This document shows, in pieces, positions 11,371-23,290 of a stretch of DNA of 62,000 nt. Each line of letters begins with the position of its first letter. Position 1 is the first letter of the stretch. The DNA comes from Zygnema cylindricum. Lineage: Eukaryota > Streptophyta > Zygnematophyceae > Zygnematales > Zygnemataceae. The DNA lies in NCBI GenBank assembly GCA_037447655.1, contig JBBHKE010002552.1, positions 32,501 through 94,500 on the forward strand. Reading direction: 5' to 3'. The translations under genes and the position numbers were made by a program. The notes below the pieces were generated by a model. The model did not search any database. It was given only the letters and a program-made list of their open reading frames with translations, and was not told the origin of the DNA.

Positions 11371-11859
11371 CATTAATCCTATTTGTTATGTAAGTTTTAT
11401 TAAGTTTTACCTGCGAACCAAGAAACACAGAGACCACCAGGACTTAGAGAAATAATGGATAAAATGGAGCTTAACTACTGACCACGAATAGTATGGAAAA
11501 GGAAGATTCCTTTAAGGAATCGAAAGTAAATTATCATCTAAGTAAAATCCGGGATCCAAAAACGCCAGGCATAAACAGACATGAGTGATTATTTTTTAGA
11601 AAGAGAGGGAGAGAGAGACAGAGAGAGAGAGGGAGAGAGGACAAGGAGAGATAGATTTTCTTTTATGAAAAGTAAGAGCGGAGCAGTACCAGCAAAGAGT
11701 GGGAAAAATGTGACTCTTTTATTTTCTATCGGTGTTTTTTTTCTTTTTACATTACATGTTCTCTTATGTGATTGGTCCTTTAGTTTGTTCATAAGTTTGC
11801 GAGGGAAAGAATTCTTGTAGGGTTCACGTCCGTGCGTTTCGTTTCGTAACTCTTCAAAA

Positions 11860-12645
11860 ACGAAAAAGTGCATTCCGAACATGATATCTGATGGCGGGCG
11901 GCAGTTGCCGTCTGGTTTTCGCAGCTGTCGAGTTTAGATGCATAGAACTGCATCTTTTGTCCGTCGCTACGCTCCAAAACGGTCAAAACCGACTGTCCTA
12001 ATCGTCACCGCCGCGTTTTTTGTCATTTTATGAAATTTGGAGTACGGATCCCAAAATTTATGACATCGTTTTCCCATTTTTCCAAGTGTGAACAACGCAA
12101 ACCTCTTAGAATATCTTACGTCGGCGCGATCCGCCGTCCATTTCTCCAACGCATTCCATAAATTACTTGCGTTGGTTCGCGTCACTCAAACCATAGTTCA
12201 GAAGTAGGTGAATGTAGGCCTATACAATATGCCTATTGTACGCAAAACATACAATATGACCTTAAGACCTATATTGTATTGGTCGCAAAATGATAAAAAT
12301 AAGTAACAGGGTTCAATTGTACATCGTTCGACATAGAATTAAACGTCATCCGACGATCGCTGATCAAAGTAGCGATCAAAGTAGCGATATAAGAAGATCA
12401 CATGAAAAGCCTATATCACAAGTTGCGCCTACCAAAGGCCTACCATAAAACTCCTACTTTTGAACTATGACTCAAACTATTATTTCGTACGTCAAACTTC
12501 AACTAATTTCACTTCTCCCCCAACCCGAAAATCCATTCTTACCACCAAATTGAATTCATTTAATAGATTACGCACGAAACATCGCGTGCGCACAAAGTGT
12601 TTCGTACGCACAAAACTAACATTTCAAAAACAACAACAATCACGT
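11860..12645 (-). mobile_element. Diverged LTR-like sequence related to element A
   Basis: Read on the minus strand, 12645-12480 resembles the 5' end of element A's LTR and the right end of the solo LTR at 59690-60992. Shared phrases are TTGTTGTTTTTGAAA, GTTTCGTGCGTA and GGATTTTCGGGTT. GCGATCCGCCGTCCAT near 12130 matches the LTR interior. The far boundary is unclear. No internal region or target duplication was found. Confidence 0.5.
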
Positions 12646-12952
12646 GAGTTTGATCCATAATTTCCACGAAAATTCTTGGTATACATGCGACAGCAAATCC
12701 AAAAACAAAAAGTTAATATTTTGTGAGATGTCATGAAGTAGGAAACAAAAAAAAACCAAAAATCTATAAAAAGAACAAAATATATCATAATAACTTTGTA
12801 GTCAAGTGTGGCTTATCAAATTAAAAACCTCGTTTTAGTACTCCCATGTGAAAGGCTACGGTTTGCTCGATGTAGTCCTCTTTCTCGAGACTACATTTTA
12901 GTTTCCCCTTTTGTTCACGCAAAAACATTTTGTGCTTTTCTAGACACCTTTG

Positions 12953-13828
12953 TGTTGTTTTGAAAAGTCAGTTTCGTGCTTAACTGCTAATTGGATTTAA
13001 TATGGAGGTTTGAATAGATTCACGGATTGGGGGAGCGAAGGGTTTGATAATTAAAGTTACGTAAAAGATTCATTGAGTGGTGTGAACAAGCAATGACGAA
13101 TGGACGGCGGATCGCGAAGCGATCCGATGTAAAATAAATGGAATGTTGAAATAGGCGCCGCCGGTACGGAGCAGCTGCGACGCAGTTAAGTCAACGCAGT
13201 TGCGGCTATCTTCATGATCCGTACGGAAAGCGCAGCCAGCGCAACTACGGATAATATGAATAGGATAAATTTCAAGTAGTGATGATTAAGCTTAGTGGTA
13301 GCTTAGTTTCTGCTAGTTAGGTTATTAGAGTAGATACAGTACGGCTGGTATGCCTCCGTACTCTGAGTATAACTTGCAGGACTTAGATTATTTTATGAAT
13401 CGCAGTCAAGTTAATCAAAGCTATGGCAGACTGTTTTCTGCATCTTTGACCTGTTGGTGTGATCACTCTGATTGGTGCTTTCATGTGAAACTTTGTGGAG
13501 TTATTCTAAGATATAGAATCTATATGTGTGTGAAGTTTCATTGTATTCCAGTATCTCTGTAAGATTCTGTGATCAGTCTAAGTGGCTAGTTTGTGAAGCT
13601 GTCAACTACATTTGGGAAACTCTGGAGCTTATATCTTCTAGATGCCTTGGTGGATTTGGCTGTAACTTTGAGAGTTTACAGTGTATATGATATACTGCAT
13701 ATCGGTGCAGTTTGAGATCATTTTGTTTATTGTGGAGTAATCTGTGTCGTCTGAAACACAGCTGTTTTTGAGGTAGTCTGTGGGTGTTTCCGTGAGTAAT
13801 CCATGGCTGCAATAAGCTATGGACAACA
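12953..13828 (+). repeat. Element A 5' LTR
   Basis: This is the 876-bp left LTR. It carries the hairpin GGATCGCGAAGCGATCC at 13109-13125 and, 26 bp before its end, the ATG of gag at 13803. A 70-codon open frame (13350-13562) is identical in both LTRs and is probably incidental. No clear TATA box stands out. Confidence 0.92.
13109..13125 (+). promoter_or_regulatory. 7-bp-stem hairpin in LTR A
   Basis: GGATCGC and GCGATCC pair around a GAA loop. The same hairpin occurs in the 3' LTR (16704-16720) and, inverted, in the diverged solo LTR at 60778-60794. Its role is unknown; an RNA structural element in the LTR transcript is possible. Confidence 0.6.
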
Positions 13829-15551
13829 GGTTATGGGCCCACACCCATGGCTACCTGTATTTGATGGATCAAAATATCACTACTGGAAGTGTGCGCTCGA
13901 GAGCTACTTCGAGATGATGGAACTAATGGATGTGGTGGACGGTACCTTGGCCGAAACTTCAAATGGATGGAAAAGTAAAAATCATGAGTGTCTAAGGGTT
14001 ATTAAGAACTCCTTGACTCCGGATTTAGTAATGTCATACATAAGTGTTAAAAAGGCAGCTGAATTATGGAAGTGCTTAGAAAGTATGTATGCAAAGACTT
14101 CTTTATATCATTGGCTTAGTAGTGTTACCAAAATAGTTGAACACAAGTATGTAGGAGGTAGTATGGAGAAACACTGTAATGACTTACAAGTATTATTTGC
14201 AGAAAATGATTTGGCAGGAGGAAACTTTACAGATGCTCAACAAGCTATCTTGTTAATGAGAAGTCTACCTAAAGAATATAGGAATGCACTAGATCGATTG
14301 ACTTTAATTGATAAAAATGATTGGAGCGTAACTGTAGCTAGACGAGTTATTTTAGATGAAGAGGCTAATAGAAGGGTCTTATCAAGTGAAAGGAATATAA
14401 AGAAATCTAAGTCACAATTTCAGAAATTTAAAAGTAATAGTGAGTTCGGAGATCGACCAAAGAATTGTTTTTACTGTAATGATTTAGGACATACCTTCAG
14501 GGTATGTCCATCGTATAAAAGTGCATGTGTTACAGGAAATTTCAGAGATGGATGGGACAACAACCTAGTTCAAACCCCAACAAGAAAGGAATCAAGTGAT
14601 TTCGTGAGTGAGAGACAAGACTCGACAAATGACAAAAGGCATACACCGTGTGTTGACGAATTTATCTACTTACCGACCGTGTGTGTTGTTTGGAATGGAG
14701 TAAAGGAGGAGGTGACAGAAAAGGATTTGGTGTCTGTCCCTGTTCACAACGTCAGATTGGTGAGTAACAAAGAGTTAAAGGAGGAAGAGTTATTTGAAGA
14801 AAGAGAAATTAGAGGAAGTGAAGGTTACTTGGAAGTGGAAGTCGAAAAATACTTAAACATAAAAACTAATACATTAAACCCAGTATTTCCAGAAGGACCG
14901 GGTGAAGATATGAAGAAAATTGGAATTAGGAATGAGGTGTATAATGTGGAAACAGGTGAAAGGAGTTTTGCCACCGAAGATAGTGTGGTGAAGGAGAAAA
15001 GAGAGAGGGACACGATTTTTGTGACCGTATCAGATGACAAATCTGTGAGTGAAAGTTTCTTACAAGAAAGGTGGTTAACTAAAGTAAGAGGAGTTGAAGG
15101 AAGAGATGGCCACTTTGAAGCAGAAACTAGAAATAAGGTGGACGTGAAAATTGGTGAACTAGGAGAAGAACAAAGAAAAACTCTTCAGAAAATTGGAGTG
15201 AGAAAAGAAGTTTGTGGGAGTGAAAAATGTAATAGAAATGCAAAAGTTAAAAATATAGGAAAGAAAAACTGCAAGAAAAGAGTGCAGCTAAAAAGAAGAA
15301 GAATCAAAACTAGAATTTCTCAAATGAATGAAGTTGCTGGAAGTAGCAAATGTATGGCGAAAAACATAAAGGTGAAACATAAAACTAGTATTTTTGACAT
15401 TAAACGAGGAGAAAATTGTGACAGAAGTTTAAACTTTAAAACAAGACAAAAGATCATGAGGAAAACAAAAAGAAGATGTAAAATTCAAAGGATCAGTGGT
15501 AGAAGAAAACATGCTCAGAAAGTGATCAAGAGAAGAGAGCGGGAGAAATGA
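13803..15551 (+). CDS. Gag-like protein of element A (UBN2/Copia gag plus basic tail)
   Basis: This 582-codon ORF encodes a structural nucleocapsid-type protein that should package element RNA in cytoplasmic particles. The N-terminal ~200 residues match the Copia gag (UBN2/DUF4219) pattern: FDGSKYHYWK, then a helical region with LMRSLPKEY. A CCHC knuckle, CFYCNDLGHTFRVC, begins near residue 222. The C-terminal half is charged: Glu-rich to about residue 480, then extremely Lys/Arg-rich. The ATG is inside the 5' LTR and the frame reads straight through the primer-binding site (residues GQQVMGPH). The frame is intact. No protease motif follows the knuckle, unlike gag-pol in the neighbouring elements. 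The charged tail matches no family I know. Confidence 0.88.
   Translation: MAAISYGQQVMGPHPWLPVFDGSKYHYWKCALESYFEMMELMDVVDGTLAETSNGWKSKNHECLRVIKNSLTPDLVMSYISVKKAAELWKCLESMYAKTSLYHWLSSVTKIVEHKYVGGSMEKHCNDLQVLFAENDLAGGNFTDAQQAILLMRSLPKEYRNALDRLTLIDKNDWSVTVARRVILDEEANRRVLSSERNIKKSKSQFQKFKSNSEFGDRPKNCFYCNDLGHTFRVCPSYKSACVTGNFRDGWDNNLVQTPTRKESSDFVSERQDSTNDKRHTPCVDEFIYLPTVCVVWNGVKEEVTEKDLVSVPVHNVRLVSNKELKEEELFEEREIRGSEGYLEVEVEKYLNIKTNTLNPVFPEGPGEDMKKIGIRNEVYNVETGERSFATEDSVVKEKRERDTIFVTVSDDKSVSESFLQERWLTKVRGVEGRDGHFEAETRNKVDVKIGELGEEQRKTLQKIGVRKEVCGSEKCNRNAKVKNIGKKNCKKRVQLKRRRIKTRISQMNEVAGSSKCMAKNIKVKHKTSIFDIKRGENCDRSLNFKTRQKIMRKTKRRCKIQRISGRRKHAQKVIKRREREK
13829..13842 (+). promoter_or_regulatory. 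Primer-binding site, half initiator tRNA-Met type
   Basis: GGTTATGGGCCCAC abuts the LTR end with no gap. It is complementary to the anticodon-stem/loop region (GTGGGCCCATAACC) of plant initiator tRNA-Met, and not to its 3' CCA end. Drosophila copia is known to prime with such an internal tRNA fragment. The site is also coding sequence of gag. Confidence 0.85.
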
Positions 15552-16546
15552 TTATCTGGAGAACGTGAATTTAGAGAAATCTTAATTTGGAAAAACTTAT
15601 ATTATAAGCATGTCTTATACAGTCAACTTCGTTTGACATACTATTTTCGGTAGGATCTTCGATTTGGTGTTCTTTCTTGTTGAGTTAGTTAATAAGAAAC
15701 GAAAAGATTTTATTATGTATTTTTGAAGACGAAGGAGGTGGCGGAAGCAATGGCTTGTTCAGGAAGGAAAAATTCGGGAGACATGGCAGAACGCAGCGAA
15801 AGCAGTGGAGAATCATTGGAAGAAGTTCGCGTCGCGAAGCTGTGACACAGCGTAGTAGCGCAAAGAAAGCAGTGGAGAATCATCAGAAGAAGTTCGCGTC
15901 GCGAACAGCGACGCAGCATAGCGGCGCAGCGAAATGAGTGGTGACGTATGACACTTACACGCTGATTATTTTATTCCAGGTGAAGGCAACTAAATATTCA
16001 GGGGTTATGCATTTATGGCGTAAGGGGAGCTATTACAGGACACTTTTTGCAAGAAGGCAGCAAGCGACTGGGAATTGGCAGAGGGCAGCAAAAGCAATGG
16101 CGACGTCGGCAAAGCACTGGTGATGTGTTATTTTTGCTAAATTTATTGTATGATGAACAATGGAGGTTGATAAAGAATTTTGAATATTTAACTAATTTTT
16201 ATTTGGAAACATTTGCGTACAGCATGGCCTAATGAGTCTAAAGCTTTAGGGGAGTGTAGAATTTGAAAGCTTTAGTCTCAGTAGATGAGGCTATGAAGAG
16301 GAAGTTAAAGGCGAAAAAGAGCAGCAGTTAGGAATGCGATGTCAAACTAGCGCAGCATAGCAGTACATGCTGCGCTTTGTATTCATACTGCGCTCCGATG
16401 TCAAACTAGCGCAGCGTAGCAGCATAGCAGTACACGTTGCATTTTGTATTCATACTGCGCTGCGATGTCAAACTAGCGCAGCGTAGCAGCATAGCAGTAC
16501 ACGCTGCATATTTTTCTAGGTGCACGAAACTAAATTTTCGGGGGAG
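15552..16546 (+). other. Non-coding 3' internal region of element A with GC-rich repeats
   Basis: A ~68-bp duplication (around 15797-15910) contains the palindrome TTCGCGTCGCGAA. Three ~60-bp units at about 16335-16391, 16392-16458 and 16459-16520 each carry GATGTCAAACTAGCGCAGC followed by a GC-rich inverted repeat (GCAGC...GCTGC). These could fold into stem-loops in genomic RNA. There is no coding capacity for pol. The region ends in the polypurine tract CGGGGGAGGG (16539-16546 and on), just before the 3' LTR. Confidence 0.75.
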
Positions 16547-17424
16547 GGTTGTTTTGAAAAGTCAGTTTCGTGCTTAACTGCTAATTGGATTTTAATATGG
16601 AGGCTTGAATAGATTCACGGATTGGGGGAGCGAAGGGTTTGATAATTAAAGTTACGTAAAAGATTCATTGAGTGGTGTGAACAAGCAATGACGAATGGAC
16701 GGTGGATCGCGAAGCGATCCGATGTAAAATAAATGGAATGTTGAAATAGGCGCCGCCGGTACGGAGCAGCTGCGACGCAGTTAAGTCAAACGCAGTTGCG
16801 GGTATCTTCATGATCCGTACGGAAAGCGCAACCAGCGCAACTACAGATAATATGAATAGGATAGATTTCAAGTAGTGATGATTAAGCTTAGTGGTAGCTT
16901 AGTTTCTGCTAGTTAGGTTATTAGAGTAGATACAGTACGGCTGGTATGCCTCCGTACTCTGAGTATAACTTGCAGGACTTAGATTATTTTATGAATCGCA
17001 GTCAAGTTAATCAAAGCTATGGCAGACTGTTTTCTGCATCTTTGACCTGTTGGTGTGATCACTCTGATTGGTGCTTTCATGTGAAACTTTGTGGAGTTAT
17101 TCTAAGATATAGAATCTATATGTGTGTGAAGTTTCATTGTATTCCAGTATCTCTGTAAGATTCTGTGATCAGTCTAAGTGGCTAGTTTGTGAAGCTGTCA
17201 ACTACATTTGGGAAACTCTGGAGCTTATATCTTCTAGATGCCTTGGTGGATTTGGCTGTAACTTTGAGAGTTTACAGTGTATATGATATACTGCATATCG
17301 GTGCAGTTTGAGATCATTTTGTTTATTGTGGAGTAATCTGTGTCGTCTGAAACACAGCTGTTTTTGAGGTAGTCTGTGGGTGTTTCCGTGAGTAATCCAT
17401 GGCTGCAATAAGCTATGGACAACA
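16547..17424 (+). repeat. Element A 3' LTR
   Basis: This is the 878-bp right LTR, almost identical to the left one. The gag ATG recurs here at 17399, but its frame stops after 15 further codons in flanking DNA. It is followed directly by the target duplication CTTTG. Confidence 0.92.
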
Positions 17425-17429
17425 CTTTG

Positions 17430-20400
17430 CACCCACCATTTATTGATTATTGGATGTATTTCAGACCCATCATTATTGAACCATTCCTGGTCGTACTCTT
17501 ATCTCCTTTGTTTTATTATTTCCAGTGCAATGTCCCCGAGAATTGCGGTGGACATCTTCGTGGACATCTTCATACCCGCTCTCTTAAACCGTTCAAAATC
17601 CTCAAGTAAACCCTCATGCATAACAGTGACCCAAGCGGCTTACTTACGTCCTCTTCCCGGCAATGTCTTGGTAACCGCCACCAATCTCCTCCCAAAACTC
17701 GAAGTCGAGAATGTCCGTGATGTCTCTCTTTTCCCATCAAGCATAGACCTTATTTTTACTCACCATCACTTGGCTTTTTGATACACTGTACACAATAAAC
17801 AAGGAAACAAACAAAATAGAAAGAATAAGTTTCAATTTGCGTGTAGCTCTATTATTCAAAATGTTATGATGAACAACAATAATTAGCGACAACATGTTGA
17901 TGTCCCAGTATCAAGGACAACCAAACGTTGACGCTAATTGAATGACGTGACATTTATTTCCCCGTAAATCCCTTGACATGTAATCTGCAGACTACCCATG
18001 ACATTTTGTCAGTTCATTGTTCATCCAGTGACGACACTGTCTTGTCGTTCAATCGTTCATTAGGAGTTACAGACCTAAATGCGACATCAGCAAAACCAAA
18101 AAAATTGTTGAAAATAATTTAACGTACATAAGACGAGGAAAGGGAAGTGAAAAACAAAATTGCTACACGTATAGACAAAGAAATAAACAAGCAAAACAAT
18201 GTGGCACACAATGTAAGGTGAGGGAGAAATCGGGATATCTATCCGTCGAATGAAGGGCATCAATATAACCTTCATCATCTCCCATCAACGTCGCCTGACC
18301 CTTGCAAGCTCTCGAGTCAAATTTTGAGTAAAGCGACGAACCTCTATCGTCACTACATCTTGAGCCGCCTGCCGACGATTGAGAAGTTCAACTTCATTCC
18401 TCAATTATTTTATTTTCGGTGGTGGAGGGGGCTCATCAACCTTCGAAACCCTCGAAATTTCCCAAAGATAAGTACGTCTCACTTGTACATTTCCGAAGCG
18501 TTGTTTAACCGCACTTCGGGCCTCTAAAAATGCATTTAGGTCCGGGGTACGAATTGCACAACGAAAAATAGTGAATAACCGCAGGTCCCAAAGATGATAA
18601 TTGGGCAATATTTATGCCACATCGATCTCAAATCCGTTCACTCGACTGACAACCCAAGTGAAACGGTCATCATTTGGCTCAAAACACCTAATGTATGGGA
18701 TATTAGATGCATTGTTGTAAGATGCTAGGTTCAACCATGTTCGGTGGGGGGGAACATCCGGAGGGATCTTGAGGATTTTCAGCACGGGGTTCAACCACCG
18801 GTCGATGGGCGAAGGCTTCCCATATCGCCAATAATCCTACCAATCCTCCACCGAGATACAATGGGTTGCCGTTGTTCGGAAGCCATCCATGGCCTCATCT
18901 CCTACGCGGGGCGGAAAATACCAGTCTAGTTTTTCCTCTCGGACAAAAACTTCACGGTTCAGTGGATTTTGAGCCGGTTATACCGCCACGAGAGCCCTAG
19001 CGCGGTTTGGTGAAAGGGAAAAACCCACTACCTCGTCTTCGTTCACATACTCTTCTTCCATACATCTTTCCGAGCTCTCTGAAGATTGGTCTTCCGAGGT
19101 TGTGGGGTGGTCGCCATATTTCATCAGAAGAATATCTAACGATAGGGTTTCTTCCAGCACTTCCTCCACTTTTGTAGGCTTATTTCCATCTACTATAGAC
19201 TCTTCTGTCTCGGTTCTTGAGGGGTAATAATCTGCATCGACTCCTTTACCCCCTTCTACTTTGCGGACACCTATTTCCTCCGCTCCACACGTTCATCTTG
19301 TAACCCCCCCTCTATCTCACTTCCCGTTTTTACCCTATCCGTTCCAGTCTTTTCCCTCCCCACATCATATGATTCCTCCTTAACATCTATTTCACAATCA
19401 GCTTCCTTCACCTCCATCAATACCAGCTCCAACCCAACCCTTTCTCTTCCACCCTCCTCCAATGCCACCCTATTCCGTAATACGTCATGTAATGCAACCA
19501 TATCTCTACCTACCATCTCTGCACTCGGTCCTTCCTGCCCAACCGCCTCTGCCACATCCCCTACCCTAACAAACTCCTCCCTTTCTCTATCTAAACCATC
19601 CGTTGGGATTATATCCCTTTCTCCCACCTCTTCAGCCAACATTCTCCTTTCTTCCTCCCCCGCTACTTCGCTCACTAAGTTTTCCCCTCTGGTATATGAC
19701 CCCCCACCTCGGTTTTCGTTGGTCGCGGAGGAATTCGTCGATGAATGGCAGAGCGAAGTCATTTCCATGGTGGTCAGCCGCCCTCCATGGAGAAGTTCAA
19801 ATACTCCTTACCAGGAATCTAAGCAAGTAAACAGTTACATGTGACCAAAACACCTTAAAAGAGGCATTTTAACCCGTACCTTGACGGAAACAGTTAGGAT
19901 GCGGATGCTTTTTTTTGTTCACTTGCAGCCTATTTAAACATTAACCCAGCGACTTACGAAGGGACGTTGAAGCAACAAAAAGTTTCTCGACCGTTAAATG
20001 GTATTCGGTTATCCCTAAAGTAATTCGCCAAAACAATGTCTTCGCTCGCCGATTTCATTCGAGAATACTAACAGTGATTCGTCGAAACAATGTCATCACT
20101 CGCAAATTACATTTGATAATACCATCGTTTGGTTTTCTAACTTCGTGTCGTCGGTAACGCCGAACCATTATTGCGCGTCATTTGAAATTTCATCCAAACG
20201 ATGTGTTATTGTACATACCGTGATTTTGTCGCACCCATCATTGAAGCGACAAAATGATGTCGTGGCCCATAGTGAGGCAAGGCACTCTCGTTGACTGTAC
20301 GATGACTGTAAAATGGAATCGCACGACACGTGAAAGACAAAGACAAAATAAAATATACCTAACACAATGTTGACCAATCGACAACAATAAAAAAACACGC

Positions 20401-21092
20401 ACTAATGAGGAGGAATGTAGCAGTTAGGGTGTAAATTGAGAGGGGAATGCGGCGGTCCAACATTAACACATGCAATTACGAAAAAGGCAACAACGAAACA
20501 TAATTTAAAACTGGTTCTAAGTGGAAATAATATTAAAACGAAAAGATTCAATAAAACCATTTAATACATGGGAGAAGGTATGATTGAAATTGCTTACTTG
20601 TATCGTACACTCCGATAAAATATTCCGGAAACTTCCTCATGGTCCTTGGGATGAGATCTTTCGACCCGTTCTTTTTGCAGTCTTTCGACATCCAATTTAT
20701 TGCTCGCAGTCGAGTAACCTTGGTCGACACGTGTTGAATATTTCGGTTAGGAACACGTCCTCTCCCATTGGCTGATGACGGAAAAACCCATCAACGATCG
20801 CCGCCGGATCAACCAAGGTTTTCACTTCCAGCTCACTCTCATCGTCATTCTACTCACCGTCTTCCTTGTTCGAAAACACGTTTTCTTTGTTGTTCCCGTC
20901 GTCTTCCTCATCGTGTTCAGATTTTGAAAAATGGGCACCATTAATGTTATTGCCAAGGTTATCACCCCAAACTCTACTGAGGGTCCACAGTCTTTGAAAC
21001 TCAAAATATTCCTAAATGAACAAGATGAACGAGCAGCCGAAAAGAAAAAGAATGACAACCAAGGGAAATGAAGAATAAGAGTTGGTAGTGTG
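17430..21092 (-). pseudogene. Broken minus-strand coding remnants, unknown family
   Basis: Several minus-strand stretches have coding-like composition but are split by stops and frameshifts. An acidic segment lies at 19768-19271 (165 codons, many Glu/Asp/Val). Another at 18794-18405 stays in one frame except for one stop and includes WDLRLFTIFRCAIRTPDLN. A third at 21050-20560 is Asp/Glu-rich and continues into MGEDVFLTEIFNTCRPRL and then FPEYFIGVYD before a GTAAGC donor. The 17700-17450 stretch reads VTVMHEGLLEDFERFKRAGM. No domain is recognised. They may be one decayed TE-encoded or host gene interrupted upstream by element B at 21093. Exact limits are unknown. Confidence 0.4.
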
Positions 21093-21097
21093 CTTGT

Positions 21098-22162
21098 TGA
21101 AACTCTGAGACCTCCATAAGTCCTCAAAATGGACAGCTTCCAAGAAGCTTCTACGATAACCCTGACCCCTTTGTGTTTTAGCGCGAACAATTGCCACCCT
21201 GGTAGACAATAACTCTGACCACCTTCACCCCTGTAAAGGCAAGACTCCCTTGAGTTGATAGCAAAAAAAATCTCTAAATTTGCTCCCCTGAGCATTAAGT
21301 TTTGGAGGGTCAAAGTTGACCTTTTGTACAAAAGCTCTCTAGGAGGGTCCTATCTCCTAATTTTTCTAAGTCCTATCTCTCTCACAGACTCTATCTACTG
21401 ATGTACGGAGCCAATCAGATTATAGTTCCGTACATAAAAGTACAGCTGTCGGTGTACTTTTTGTACGGACATTGTACGACATGGCCAAAATGTCGACACG
21501 TGGTATATCCGGATTCGCTCCCTTAATCCTCGGAGATGCCGCGATCCAATGTCATTCCGACACGTGGTATTCGATGTGGCGATGACCAAAAACTGTCGAA
21601 ATCCTCTTCCGCGATTTTGGCGTTAATTTCGGCCGTCCGATTAAATTCACATTTTAATCGTAGCCGTAATAAATACATGCACGGTATTCGTTTCGCTAAA
21701 GAAATAAATGTGCGGTATTCGTTTCTTGTCTGTACCGTAATCCGTACTTTTACATTACTGGATCTATGTCTCCTGTAAACTGTTTTAGTTAAATGAATTA
21801 TCCTACGTGGAAATGTTTAATTAAATATCAAACCTTGTAGTACGTAACACTAGGTCTAGACTTAACGGATAAAGCTACCGGTTACCGACTGCTTGTCATC
21901 CGGCAGGAACCAGGTTCAAATCTTAGAGGCATCAATATTCTTTTATTAAATAAACCCCTAACGGTAGATAAACTAATATATATATTTCCCATAAACCTCT
22001 GGATAGCCTAAGTAGCCATGGCACTAGCTTCCTGTCCAATTTCTGCGTGACTGCGACAAGTTTGAGAGTTGGAGAGAGAAGTTAGTGGTAGAATGCCTCG
22101 GCTTCTTTCTATATTTCTATTTAGACCTAGAAAATACTTTAAACGGACCACTAATTTCTACA
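21098..22162 (-). repeat. Element B 3' LTR
   Basis: This 1065-bp LTR includes the gag start region (ATGGAGGTCTCAGAG, read on the minus strand) and a tRNA-like segment near 21855-21930. The TATA-box position, TATAAAT in the related solo LTRs, reads TACAAAA here. Confidence 0.92.
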
Positions 22163-22211
22163 CTCCCCTTATTTTCTAGTCAATCTTTAATTTAAGACCA
22201 CACTTCTCCCT

Positions 22212-23290
22212 TCAGAAAATTAGCTTAGGGGAAGGCACAGGTTTGGTCATCATATCTGTTACCATCTCTTTATCTGGTCGGTACCCAAAACTGATTATTT
22301 TGTTTTCTACTTTCTCTCTAACAAAGCTGAGTCTAATGTCTATGTGTTTGGCTTTAAAATGATGTTTAGGATTGGCAAAAATAGCGATTGCTTCTTCATT
22401 ATCACAAAAAAAATTCTGAACACCACTCTTAAGGTGACCAAGTTCACCAAGCAAAGACTTGACCCACATCAATTCTTTTACAGCAGAGCAAGAGGCCATA
22501 TACTCAGCCTCCATGGTGGACTGAGCAATAACCTTTTGCTGTTTGCTACTCCAACAGCAAGCCCCATCACCCACATATAATACATATCCATAAGTGCATC
22601 TCCTCATCGGAGCAGCACCATAATGGGCATCACTCCAAGTAGTGATGTTAGTATTCTCCCCACTCAAATGCAACCATAGATCCCTAGTTCCTATCAAATA
22701 TCTAAGGAATCTCTTAGTTGCCTCCCAATCCCTCTTAGTGGGAGCATTTAGACTTCTACTCAACACTCCTACAGCTGCAGCTAAATTTGGCCAGATAAAA
22801 TTCATAAAATAGATTAGACTTCCCGCTACTTGCCTGTAAGGAATAGTCTGCATGAACTTCTGTTCTTCAGGAGATAATTCCTCGTCTAAGACTATGACTC
22901 CTTCCTCACTCCCCTCACTTCCCTTCTTCAACTCCATTGGAGTTGTACAACTATTAGCTTTATCCATCTGAAAATTTTCAAGCATGTTCTCTATTGCTTC
23001 CTTTTGAGTTAATCTTATAATCTTTCTTTTTTGGTCTCTTTCCACTTGAATTCTCAAAATATAGTTTGCTTCCCCAATATCCATCATTTCAAATCCCCCC
23101 TTAAGATCGGTCTTCAGTTTATTAATTTTTTTCATTGATTTACTTAAAACAAGCAAATCATCAACATAAATTGCAATAAATATAAAACCTTCCTCATCTT
23201 CAAAAACATAGATTGAGTGATCTGAGTTGATTCGGATATATCCCTGACCGGTAAGAAACTCATCAAGCTTCTTATTCCACTAATGGCGTT
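22212..23290 (-). pseudogene. Element B reverse transcriptase C-terminus and RNase H
   Basis: The RT catalytic YVDD is at 23168-23157, followed by DIGEANYILRIQV (the Copia DLGxAxYxLGI region). The RNase H domain includes WSDAHYGA, STMEAEYMA and the terminal KHIDIRLSFVREKVE. The frame is open from about 23281 down to the stop at 22212. A small deletion at about 23281 shifts it from the upstream RT part (MRQPEGF, SLNGLKQTP, on to about 23470). In a working element this domain copies element RNA into cDNA and removes the RNA strand. Confidence 0.9.

Larger units (their letters stand above)
12953..17424 (+). mobile_element. Element A: gag-only Copia-type LTR element, full length
   Basis: The LTRs at 12953-13828 and 16547-17424 flank a single long ORF. 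They begin TGTTGTTTTG (first base G in the 3' copy) and end GGACAACA. A perfect target duplication CTTTG lies at 12948-12952 and 17425-17429. The two LTRs differ at roughly ten positions, so the insertion is young. The interior has a half-tRNA primer site, a gag ORF, about 1 kb of non-coding sequence with GC-rich repeats, and a polypurine tract. No protease, integrase, RT or RNase H is present. This matches the TR-GAG class of non-autonomous elements, which depend on pol from a relative. Confidence 0.93.

Noticed and set aside
13350-13562. 70-codon ORF repeated at 16946-17158 as a conserved small protein
   Set aside because: It is identical only because both copies are LTRs of the same recent insertion.
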